From positions 59,071,550-59,135,549 of the forward strand of contig CM051457.1 of assembly GCA_028274465.1 (NCBI GenBank): a stretch of DNA of 64,000 bases, in the 5' to 3' direction. This document shows, piece by piece, positions 20,345-30,993 of the stretch. Both the position numbers and the translations under genes were made by a program. The notes under the pieces are model-generated. The model did not search any database. It was not told the DNA's origin and worked only from the letters and a program-made list of their open reading frames with translations. This DNA comes from Plantago ovata (lineage: Eukaryota > Streptophyta > Magnoliopsida > Lamiales > Plantaginaceae). How positions within the stretch are numbered: the stretch's first letter is position 1; each line of letters opens with the position of its first letter.

Positions 20345-22714
20345 TGATGAATGTGTATTTTACACTTTCATTTGAGTCTTTTTCACCTATTTTAGCTATC
20401 CTCTATGTTAATTTAGCTATATTTTAGTGCATTTTATTAGAATAGTGTCACGTTTCCCTTTAGATTTTATTTTACAGGTTTTGGTTGAAAATCGAGGATT
20501 TCCGGGCAATTATATTGAAGTTGACAAGGAATTGATGTTCCAGAAGCCTATTTGGAGTATTTGAAGGTTTCCGGATAGGATTTGGAGTCTAGGGGTCGAA
20601 TCTGGAGGTTAGAAGGCCACTAGAAGTCAGAAACCGAGTCCGAAAAGGGGAAGAAATCTAAAAACGCGTTGAAAACGTGGAATTCCGCGAGATTTTCTCT
20701 GGGGCGAACCGTCCCACACCGGGCGAACCGCCCCACACTTATTCGAGGCCTATATATAGTTGCTCAGATTTTCTCCGAAATTCATACTTTTCCAGACCTA
20801 CTTTCTCACCTTTCTCTGTAGTTTTAGGTAGGGACTTCCCAGAGCCTGTTCTGGGGGTTCGTAGCTTAGGGGACTCTTTTTCATAGCAGTTTGGAGCTTG
20901 TAGGATCGCAATTCTTCGGAGATTGACAACCTTCGGTAACATTGTATCTTACAGATTATTATACTTATTTTTATATCTTTCAACATGTTTTCTTCTATGA
21001 TTTATGTTGATTGCATGCCTATTATGAGTAGCTAAACTTATCGTTGGTGGTAGTATGTGAATTCTTAGCGAAGGGAAGATAATCATGCTAATGGCTATAT
21101 CGCGCATTATACTCCGTGTTATCGCTTTATTTCGTTGATCAGGCTCAGCCTAAATTCTCGTATGTTATATTAATTATTATGCACAAGTGGACCCTCGTCG
21201 ACCTATACGCGAGTTTATCTTCGTAGTGTTGAATAATTACGGAACACATTAGGACAATAGTGATTGACTTGTCAGAATCGTTATCTTCGTAGTGCTTGAT
21301 AATTGCAACAGGACATTAGATTGATCAAAGATCTCCATGCAAGACCGAGGAATTTACGCATGATTATTGACCCGTTATGCTTTGAAGGATAATACTATCA
21401 CCAATCTCCATTATCTGTTAGAAAAATCCTTTGCTTTTACGTCTGCTGTTTTTATATTCTAAATTAGATTTGATAAAGCTAGTTATAGTCCTGAGAGAAC
21501 GACACTCGAGTCATTCTACTGCTACACTACGGTTTTCGTTGTACTTGTGGATTGCCTTTGGCTAAATAATAAATCTATTTGGCTGAATCCGGACCCGACA
21601 ATTCGAATAGTGTCACGTTTCCCTTTAGTTTGTATTTTACAGGTTTTGGGTGAAAAACGAGGTTTTCCGGGAAATTATATTGAAGTAGACAAGGAATTGG
21701 TGTTCCGAAGGCCTAATTGGAGTATCTCGAAGATTCCGGATAGGATTTGAAGTCTGGGGGTCGAGTCTGAAGGCTAAAAGGTCACTAGAATGCAAAAACC
21801 GAGTCCGAAAAGGAAAAGAAATCCAAAAGCGCGTCGAAAACGCGTCTCCAGCCGACAGAACCTCCCGGGCGAGTCGCCCGGGACGTGGGGCGAATCGCCC
21901 CACACCAAGCGAATCGTCCGGTGTGTGGGGTGACTCGCCCCACACCTGCCGAATGCTTATATATAGTTGCTCAGTTTTCTCCGTTTTTCATACTTTTTCA
22001 GACCTTTTCTCTCACCTTTCTCATTAGTTTTAGGTAGGAATTCTCCAGAGCCTGTTCTGGGGATTCTTAGCTTAGGAGATACTTTTTCTTAGCATTTTGG
22101 AGCTTGTAAGATCGCGATTCTTCGGAGATTGACAACCTTCGGTAACATTGTATCTTACAGTTTTTCTATTTATATTTATTTATCTTTCAACATGTTTTCG
22201 TTCAATCTTGCTATGATTTCTGTTGATTGCATGACATCTATGAGTAGCTAAACTTCTCGTTGGTGATAGTATGTGATTTCTTAGCGAAGGGTTAATAATT
22301 ATGCTAATGGCTATATCGCGCATTTGGCTTTGAGTTATTGCTTTATTTCTTCGATCTATCTAAAACCTCTATCTTCGTAGTGTTGAATAATAACGGAATA
22401 CAATTGGACAATTCATTGATCAAAGATCTCTATGCAAAACCGGGTACTTCATGCATGATTATTAACCTGCTATGCTTTGAATGACCGTACTATCACCAGC
22501 CTCCATTATCTGATAAGAAAAACCTTTGCTAAGTAGTTTGTTGATTTTATATTTTTAAGTTAGATTAGATAAAGCTAGTTATAGTCCTTAGAGATCGACA
22601 CTCGAGGTTATTTTACTACTGCACTACGGTTTTCGTTGTAGTTGTGAATTGCTTTTGGCTCATTACAAATTTATTGATTAACTAGAATTTGACAAGTTCT
22701 AAACCAGTTCATCA
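20345..22714 (+). mobile_element. Chimeric double LTR (3' side of type A element)
   Basis: The first part (20345 to about 21604) is a longer-subtype LTR that stops about 15 bp short of its end, in GACAATTC. It is fused to a shorter-subtype LTR that lacks its first ~90 bp (from GAATAGTGTCACG, about 21605) and ends in GTTCATCA at 22714. TATA boxes lie at 20751-20759 and 21958-21966; palindromes are reduced in the first (20700-20738) and complete in the second (21864-21945). The junction reflects deletion or unequal recombination. Confidence 0.83.
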
Positions 22715-23134
22715 TGGGGTGAGTCGCCCCACACACCGGGCGATTCGCCTGGTGTGGGGCGGTTCGCCCCACGTCCCGGGACCTCCAGTCGGTTGTTGAC
22801 GCGTTTTCGACGTGTTTTTGGATTTATTTTCCTTCTCGGACTCGGTTTTTACCTTCTAGTGACCTTTTAGCCTTCAGACTCGACCCCTAGACTTCAAATC
22901 CTATCCGGAATCTTCTAGATACTCCAAAAAGGCCTTCGGAACACCAATTCCTTGTCTACTTCAATATAATTGCCTGGAAAACCTCGCTTTTCACCTAAAA
23001 CCTGTAAAATACAAACTAAAGGGAAACGTGAAACTATTCTAATAAAATGCACTAAAATATAGCTAAATTAACATAGAGGATAGCTAAAATAGGTGAAAAA
23101 GACTCGAATGAAAGTGTAAAATACACGTTCATCA
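22715..23134 (-). mobile_element. Athila-like LTR fragment, inverted (5' part)
   Basis: The first ~420 bp of an LTR on the minus strand, from its true start (TGATGAAC, complement of 23127-23134) into the palindrome array, where it breaks at 22715. It lies head to head with the plus-strand LTR ending at 22714. Beyond its start is Copia sequence whose adjacent five bases are CATAT on plus (ATATG on minus), the target site also found at 9154-9158. Confidence 0.87.
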
Positions 23135-24558
23135 CATATGATTCAAAATCAAATGGTTCTAAGTAGTCCAACTTCCTTAGTCTTTGAATCCGTGTTTCAT
23201 TGATATGGCCTAGCCGACAATGCCATAGATAAGATGGATTATTCTTCCTACTTGAAGACGGTTGTTTGTTTATTTGAAATAAAGGTAGACTACTTTGCAA
23301 AATATATAAACCATTCACTAAGCGAGCTTTTCCATAATACTGGTCATTTAGCGAAAAATAACAAGTATTATTAGCAAAACTAAAGGAAAACCCAAATTGT
23401 CCAACAATGGAATGGAAATAATATTTCTGACAATGGATGGAACAAAATAGACGTTATCAAGTTCAAAACATTGTCCTGATGGTAAATCTATCTTGCAGCG
23501 TCCAATGCGTTTGGCTTCAACTGGATTGTCGTTCCCAACATGCAAGTCGATTTCACCTTGCTTGACTAGCCTGTGTTTAATTAGCCCCTGCACATTATTA
23601 CAAATGTGTGAGCCACAGGCTGTATCTAATACCCAACCATTGGAGTCAAAAGTAGTCATGTTCATTTCAATAACAAACATACCTGAGCTAGAAGCCGGCG
23701 GCTTCTTAGCTTGATCTGCCCTTAGCTTAGGGAAATCTTTCTTCCAATGCTCTTTCTGCTTACAGAAAAGACATTCATCTGTGCGTACCGCTCCGCTCCT
23801 CTTGAACTTCCTTTTCTGGTTCAGACGCTTAGGACTATAACTCGAAGTGTTAGCCTTGGCTCCCGACTTTCCCTTAACCTTAGCACCTTTGTTTCTCGGG
23901 TTTGGGTTAGACGGTTGCCCAACATACATGATCGATTTCTCCTTCTTAGGAAGAGTTTGGTTATATGTCTTCAGTAGATTATGGAGCTCGGGCAGTGTAA
24001 CGTCCTTCGCATTCATGGTGTAGTTAATGATGAACTGCGAATACGAACTCGACAATGATTGAAGGGCAAAGATCACCATGATCTTATTCTCCAGCTTGAC
24101 ACCGGCATCGGCAAGCTTCTCAAAGAGACCAATCATCTTGAGAACATGTTCAGACATGTTCCCTCCTTCATTGAGCTTGCATCTGTGTATCTCTTTGATC
24201 AAATCAAATTCAACACTTCTGGCTGTCGTCTTAAAGAGCGACTCAAGATGCTTCAGCATCTCATACGACAACATGCTTTCATGTTGTCTTTGCAGCTCAT
24301 TGCTCATTGCCGCCAGCATAATACACTGCGCGGATTTAGCATCCTCTTGATGCTTATCAGCCTTTGCCTTGTTGGCTTGATTCAAGCAGCAACTTGATCG
24401 GTAGTCTGATTCTCGGGACACACGGGAATAGCCTCGTCTAAGACGTACTCAATCTTTTCGTACCTCAACACCAAACGAATATTCCTGATCCAATCTAGGA
24501 AGTTTGGTCCGGTCAAAATTTGCTTCTCTAAGACAGCACGAAGCGAGATACTCGCCAT
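23135..24558 (-). pseudogene. Ty1/Copia gag, protease and GAG-pre-integrase (5' half of pol)
   Basis: On the minus strand, ATG at 24558 (MASISLRAVLEK) starts a Copia gag of the UBN2 type. The frame breaks near 24382 and continues from about 24421 through the gag domain. A degraded zinc knuckle follows (CLFCKQKEHWKKDF, last Cys lost), then protease WVLDTACGSH. Another shift near 23350 leads to the GAG-pre-integrase segment (LWHCRLGHINETRIQRL), which stops at FESY exactly where the inverted LTR begins. The protein continues in sense with the integrase fragment at 9154. The element's PBS and 5' LTR lie to the right (28594 onward). Confidence 0.87.
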
Positions 24559-25119
24559 TTCGGTTTTTCTAAGGAGAAATAGTATAGAACGAAAATAATA
24601 AATCAACTATTGAAATACTATTTCTAAATACACAGTCAACATAACTAAACAACAAGGTCCTTTAGCTGTTTAGCTTCCACTAGTTTCACATATGATTGCC
24701 CCCAAAACAAACATACGGGTAATGTCCAACAAGTTACCGTAGTGGCCAAGATCCAAATCCATACTATGCTATACTCCAACGGGGGCTGGTCGCATAACAT
24801 AATATGACCGGTAGGACTATCCAATTGCGTCACGCAACTCTTGGGTGTTAAATCTAATTTAACCAGACACTCTACATATTGTACCTATCGAGGTCGCTAG
24901 ATACAATATGCAGTAAGTTATAACCATAGGCTTACTCTAATCTGACGATCACTGCGAGTCTGCAAGACGAGGTCGCCAATACAGGGAAACGCAATGAAAG
25001 TTCAGAATTAAAGCACCCCATAGAACGCATCTCAGAAACACATACGTATACATATTTCTGCACTTATATTGGTTGGGGCTTGTAGCTTGAGGGTTGTCAT
25101 CAGTCATCTACAAACAAAT

Positions 25120-25295
25120 AAGGGCGTCGCCTACCCATCATGCATGAGCGGTCTACGCGTAATGGATGCCGCCTATCCATCCTAGTTCTAAACGCGGTCA
25201 AGCACATAATGGGCGCCGCCTACCCATACATAAAAATATGCGGTCCGACAAATAAGAGGGCGCCGCCTACCCTCGCATGCATAGCGGTCGAACGG
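25120..25295. repeat. Tandem 45-bp repeat, four diverged copies
   Basis: Four units share a GGGCGCCGCCTACCC-like half and a GCGGTC half, with ~20 variable bases between. The last two units form the start of the first 561-bp repeat, so a small array is nested within a larger one. Confidence 0.72.
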
Positions 25296-26177
25296 AAAGT
25301 AAAATACGTGGTATTTAAACATGCATTGTCAAACAATAGCATATCGAGCAAACAAACAAGTAGTAGCCTATGTGGATGCCAAATGACTTCATAATTTCAT
25401 TATGAAAATTATAATCCCATACTTATAATCTCTATGAAAAATTGAAAATTTGGACTAGATTGAAAAATCAAAAATTCTATTGACCACGTAGCAATTTTCG
25501 AAAACCCGAAGGACTCAATTGTAATTTTCAAAATCTTGGAGGTGTTAAATTAAAAATTCAAAAGTAGAAAGACTTATTTGTAATACACAATAAATTGATA
25601 AATCACAAATAAGCCCCTCAACTTAATACTAATTAAATTTAACCCCTCTGGTTAAGAATAATTACAATTAAATCATATTTATATTCCAAATATAAAATTC
25701 AATCCTCAAAATTTCCAAAAATTCGATTTTGGGTCCAACCCGGAAAAACTAAATAAATATATATATATAATGTGGTCCGCCTACCCATACATAAAAATAT
25801 GCAGTCCGACAAATAAGAGGGCGCCGCCTACCCTCGCATGCATAGCGGTCGAACGGAAAGTAAAATACGTGGTATTTAAACATGCATTGTCAAACAATAG
25901 CATATCGAGCAAACAAACAAGTAGTAGCCTATGTGGATGCCAAATGACTTCATAATTTCATTATGAAAATTATAATCCCATACTTATAATCTCTATGAAA
26001 TATTGAAAATTTTGACTAGATTGAAAAATCGAAAATTCTATTGACCAGGTAGCAATTTTCGAAAACCCAAAGGACTCAGTTGTAATTTTCGAAACCTTGG
26101 AGGTGTTAAATTAAAAATTCAAAAGTAGAAAGACTTATTTGTAATGCACAATAAATTGATAAATCACAAATAAGCCA

Positions 26178-27588
26178 TGATGATGTCGTTTTTCACCAAT
26201 TAAATTTGTTTAATAGCCAAAGAACACTTATCACTACACAAACTAGAGTGCAATGGCAAGTTGTCCCCGAGTGTCGTTCTCTCGGGACCTAACGTGGCTT
26301 TGTTTGTGGTTTTTGCTAGTTATTTCAGACAACGTGTTCAAGTGTTTATAGAATAGAATTGTTTTCTTAGAACAAAGCAACGAGAAATCAGATTGTTGTA
26401 ATCAAGTTTGGAAAACGGTTGGTGGTAGAAATCAAATACACATGCATGGGTTACGAATATGCTCACAAGTTCAGTGCGTAAAACCTTTGATCAAGTCTGC
26501 TAAGCAACTCGTCTAGGTAACTTTCAAGACACACATCATAAAAGATCACTATCAATACTTTAGAGGTGCTTGTCACTAACACCATTTATCTAGCATGCTG
26601 CAAATCTCTAACATACAATCCTATAGCTTTCATTGACCAAGAGTTTGTCACTATACTCAATTCGAATATATTTTATAGGCAACTAAGAATCATATGAAGG
26701 AATTTGCAGCAAGATTGACTCACAATCTCATGTAAGCATAAACATAACCCATATAGCATGTATATTCTACATTCTACCACCAACACAAAGGATTTAGTTA
26801 CTCATATTCATCAACATAGACATCAAATCATATGAATTGTAAATAGAATACATCAAATCAAACTACTAGACAAGAGATAATGATACAATGTTACTACCAA
26901 GCTGTCACTAATCGGTGGGTATTGATGAAAACCTCTCCGTAGATGAAACAATGGATGCAATCCTATGCCAAAACCTTTAATCCAATCTAAAATACAATGT
27001 AATCTGAGTTTCTTTTCAGTTTTGGGGCTTAGGAGCTCTACCAAAACGAAGCCAATGTTCAAAAGTCTGGAAAAAGTAACTGAAAATCCGATTAAAGAAG
27101 GAAATCTCGATTTGTAACTGCTGCCAAGCGGACCGCTTGGGGCTGCCAAGCGGAGCGCTTGGCAGGCGAAGCGCTTGGGGCCTCCAAGCGCTTCGCTTGG
27201 TCTGCTGTACCATTGCCCCTGGAATTTGAAGCACTCCGCTTCACTATTCCAGGCGCTTAGCTTGGCTCCTGGGCAGATTTTTGTCTTGCAACTCAATCCT
27301 TTTGCCCTCGTACGGCCCTCGGGTGCCTTGGACGCATCCTTCTCAATGCTTATTGATGCTCAAGCACTCACGAACAAGCCGTGGAGATCAAGAAACTTCA
27401 ACGGGGCCATTTTCTATCAAAAAAGCTCGTTTTTAGCTCCAAAAACGCCATTTCGTTCCTAAGTGCCTGAAAATGCAGAAAACACAAAACGTGACACTAT
27501 TCTACAAAACTAACCAAAAAAACAAGGCTAAAAGGTATCAAAAGAAGGTAAAAAAGACAAGATGAACGCGTCAAAAATACGTTCATCA
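26178..27588 (-). mobile_element. Solo LTR of a related Athila-like family
   Basis: A 1411-bp segment from TGATGATG to GTTCATCA inside the second 561-bp repeat. Left flank is AGCCA and right flank AGCCC; uninterrupted repeats read AGCCC, so this is a 5-bp target duplication with one change. Internal order matches the Athila-like LTR on the minus strand (TTAGCCAAAGG-like, CGAGTGTCG..TCTC, palindrome block, terminal ACGTTCATCA), but sequence is far diverged. Its palindromes (27124-27200) have core CCAAGCG/CGCTTGG rather than GGCGA/TCGCC. No obvious TATA box remains. Confidence 0.82.
27124..27200 (-). repeat. Palindrome array with a different core sequence
   Basis: CCAAGCGGACCGCTTGG (27124-27140), GCCAAGCGGAGCGCTTGGC (27145-27163), AAGCGCTT (27169-27176) and CCAAGCGCTTCGCTTGG (27184-27200). 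The block sits where the GGCGANTCGCC array sits in the dominant family. Confidence 0.83.
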
Positions 27589-28317
27589 AGCCCCTCAACT
27601 TAATACAAATTAAATTTAACCCCTCTAGTTAAGAATAATTAAAATTAAATCATATTTATATTCCAAATATAAAATTCAATCCTCAAAATTTCCAAAAATT
27701 CGATTTTGGGTCCGACCCGGAAAAATTAAATAAATATATATATATATAATGTGGTCCGCCTACCCATACATAAAAATATGCGGTCCGACAAATAACAGGG
27801 CGCCGCCTACCCTCGCATTCATAGCGGTCGAACGGAAAGTAAAATACGTGGTATTTAAACATGCATTGTCCAACAATAGCATATCGAGCAAACAAAGTAG
27901 TAGCCTATGTGGATGCCAAATGACTTCATAATTTCATTATGAAAATTATAATCTCATACTTATAATCTCTATGAAAAATTGAAAATTTGGACTAGATTGA
28001 AAAATCGAAAATTCTATTGACCAGGTAGCAATTTTCGAAAACCCGAAGGACTCAATTGTAATTTCGAAACCTTGGAGGTGTTAAATTAAAAATTCAAAAG
28101 TAGAAAGACTTATTTGTAATACACAATAAATTGATAAATCACAAATAAGCCCCTCAACTTAATACTAATTAAATTTAACCCCTCTAGTTAAGAATAATTA
28201 CAATTAAATCATATTTATATTCCAAATATAAAATTCAATCCTCAAAATTTCCAAAAATTCGATTTTGGGTCCAACCCGAAAAAATTAAATAAATATATAT
28301 ATATATATATTACGTAC

Positions 28318-28365
28318 GGGGACGGGATCGAATCCCGTCCCCTAGGGCGCCTGCGGCACGCAGGC
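28318..28365. repeat. Two strong hairpins in the Copia leader
   Basis: 28318-28342 has 11-bp arms GGGGACGGGAT / ATCCCGTCCCC around CGA. 28349-28365 is GCCTGCGGCACGCAGGC. Both are perfect and lie just before the microsatellite. Confidence 0.8.
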
Positions 28366-28375
28366 ACCTGCCTGC

Positions 28376-28376
28376 G

Positions 28377-28451
<75 letters not shown>
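28376..28451. repeat. (CA)n(TA)n microsatellite
   Basis: About 24 CA dinucleotides are followed by about 14 TA dinucleotides and an A/T-rich tail. Confidence 0.95.
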
Positions 28452-28456
<5 letters not shown>

Positions 28457-28593
28457 TTTTTTTTAAAATATAAATTATAAATTTATATAAAAACAAAACT
28501 TTCGAAAATCAAACTAATCATAGAATCAATTGCATCCACATAAACTACATAATCACAAAACATATATACGTATATACATAATCAATTAACCTC

Positions 28594-28605
28594 GCTCTGA
28601 TACCA
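28594..28605 (-). promoter_or_regulatory. Copia primer binding site, tRNA-iMet type
   Basis: GCTCTGATACCA on plus is TGGTATCAGAGC on minus, the standard plant Copia PBS complementary to initiator tRNA-Met. One base separates it from the LTR terminus TGTAAGAAAA at 28607. Confidence 0.87.
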
Positions 28606-29800
28606 CTGTAAGAAAATATGGTCAGAGTTACCCCTAGGGTACGCAACGGAATTTCAAAAATTTTCATAACATGCAGGTTAATTGATCATGCATATGGCGT
28701 ATATAATAAACACATTAATCAGAAGACTTACAATATTCCAAAAGCAAGAATAGGTATTGAATCGATATGCCAATCGATGAAGTCTTCGTAATAGTCCGGT
28801 GAATCTTCTCCTTCGTCGAAGTCGAAGATACCTGCAATACTTTGATTATCTGCAAGACAATAAAAGTTAGTTTCAAGCTCTTTGAACCTCAACCTTGGTA
28901 TCCACGGATGAACAACTTATCGGAAAGAATGATAGGATATTCTTTATGTGGCCAAGAAGATGGGGCGGAAATTTTCCTCCGGTGGGAGTGGCGCGCGCGG
29001 CTATAGATAGGTGGGAGAGCTTTTTGAGCTTTTTATTTTCTCTAAGAAAACTGGTAGGAAGAATGATTCAGAATAATCTTCAATCAATAGTATGAAAAGC
29101 TCTCTAATAGTCTACTATATATAGTAGTCAATAGAAGCCTAAAGAAGAATCAATTAGACTTCATAAAGGAATAAGAATCTAATTCTTATTGCACAAGGAA
29201 ACCAATTTGAGTATAGATTCATTCCCAATCAAATTAAAACTCAATTAGGAAAATTTAACTTATCCCTTGACTTCTAATATGGGAAGGAGTCGAACTCCTC
29301 CCCATACTACTGCTGGTCGCGTAGCTCATCAAGGGGGTTAGGTGGGTCCCGATTTTGGGACCCACTTATAATTCTCAGGCAATTCAAACTCCAAGTACAT
29401 TTTGCCCATGTGCATATATTAATTCTAAATTAACATATCCTTTCGAATCAAACCTCTATTACATTTCTAAAATATAATCTTTAATTGTATTTACATAAAA
29501 TACAATTAATCAATCAATTCAATTAATAATTCCAAATTATTAATTGAGCCACAAATAATTAGAATTAATTCCAAATCAATTATAATTCATCAATCACAAT
29601 TAATTCTAAATTAATTGCGATTCCATCTTCAAGGATATTCGGATAAGTTGAATCACCACATATTGTGACCCATAGGGCCTCATTGTATTAAGTAAGTGCT
29701 ACACTAGGCAACATGGAATTACTAGACGGTTCCATTTGCAATATTAATACATGAGGACATTTGAGAGGTTTCTCAAAGCAAACCCTGTCGTTGTGAAGTC

Positions 29801-29805
29801 TGTTG
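29801..29805. repeat. Target site duplication TGTTG (left)
   Basis: TGTTG here and at 38411-38415 flanks the minus-strand Athila-like element exactly at its TGATGAAT and GTTCATCA termini. Confidence 0.92.
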
Positions 29806-30993
29806 TGATGAATCGGAATTTGTCAGATTCTAATTAATCAAATAAATTTGTATTTAGCCAAAGGCAATTCACAACTACAACGAAAACCGTAGTGTAGCAG
29901 TAAAATAACCTCGAGTGTCGATCTAAGGACTATAACTAGCTTTATCTAATCTAACCTTAACTATAAAATCAACAGACGACTTAGCACAAATTTTTCTTAT
30001 CAAGATAATGGAAGTTAGTGATAGTATGATCATTCAAAGCATAGTGGGTTAATAATCATGCATGAAGTACCCGATCGTTTTGCATAGAGATCTTTGATCA
30101 TGAATTGTCCAATGTATTCCGTTATTATTCAACACTACGAAGATAGAGGGCTTAGATAGATCAAAGAAATAAAACAATAACTCAAAATCTGATTCGCTTT
30201 ACCGCCATCAGCATAATTACTAACCCTTCGCTAAGAAATCACACGCTATCACCAACAATAGATTTAGCTACTCATAGATGTCATGCAATCAACAGAAATC
30301 ATAGCAACATTGAATGAAAACATGTTGAAAGTTAAATACATATAAATAGAAAAATCTGAGATACAATGTTACCGAAGGTTGTCAATCTCCGAAGAATCGC
30401 GATCTCACAAGCTCCAAAACGATAAGAAAAAGTATCTCCTATGCGAAGAATTTTCAGAACAGGCTCTGGAGAATTCCTACCTAAAACTAATGAGAAAGGT
30501 GTGAAAAAAGGTCTGAGAAAGTATGAAACACGGAGAAAACTGAGCAACTATATATAGGGGTTCGGAACGTGTGAGGCGATTCGCCCCACACACCAGGCGA
30601 ATCGCCTTGTGTGGGGCGAACCGCCCCACATCCCGGGCGAATCGCCCGGGAGGTGCAGTCGGCGATTTACGCGTTTTTGGATTTCTTTTCCTTTTCGGAC
30701 TCGGTTTTTGCCTTCTAGTGACCTTTTAGCCTTCAGACTCGACCCCTAGACTTCAAATCCTATCCGGAATCTTCTAGATACTCCAAAAATGTCCCCGGAA
30801 TACCAATTCTTCGTTCTCTTCAATATAATTGCCCGGAAAACCACGTTTTTCACCCAAAACCTGTAAAATGCAAACTAAAGGGGAACGTGACACTATTCTA
30901 ATAAAATGCATTAAAATATATCTAAATTAACATAGAGGATAGCTAAAATAGGTGAAAAAGACTCGAATGCAGGTGTAAAATACACGTTCATCA
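29806..30993 (-). mobile_element. 3' LTR of type B element
   Basis: A 1188-bp LTR. Its palindrome array and CTATATATA (TATA box on minus, 30548-30556) span 30548-30651. It differs from the 5' LTR (37230-38410) by scattered substitutions and by retaining all four palindromes. Confidence 0.92.

Larger units (their letters stand above)
25210..28308. repeat. Tandem 561-bp repeat, three copies, one interrupted
   Basis: TACCCATACA recurs at 25221, 25782 and 27761. The first spacing is 561 bp; the second becomes about 563 bp once the 1416-bp insertion (solo LTR plus target duplication) is removed. The copies are nearly identical by eye and each ends in an (AT)n run after GGTCCAACCCGG-like sequence. 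Confidence 0.87.
24559..28593 (-). other. Long repeat-filled leader of the Copia element
   Basis: About 4 kb between the gag ATG and the PBS, 2.6 kb without the nested solo LTR. No credible gene. It holds four 45-bp repeats (25120-25295), three 561-bp repeats (25210-28308, the second interrupted), strong hairpins (28318-28365) and a CA/TA microsatellite (28376-28451). The part next to gag (24607-25119) is unique AT-rich sequence. Such a long leader is unusual for Copia. Confidence 0.6.

Noticed and set aside
22715..23134. Possible separate minus-strand element ending here
   Set aside because: It has only the 5' ~420 bp of one LTR, and its flank pairs with the TSD at 9154, so it is the displaced end of a known insertion.
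28318..28342. Hairpin resembling a tRNA T-arm (GGATCGAATCC, near the B box)
   Set aside because: No acceptor, D or anticodon arm at the right spacing on either strand; it is better described as a perfect inverted repeat in the Copia leader.
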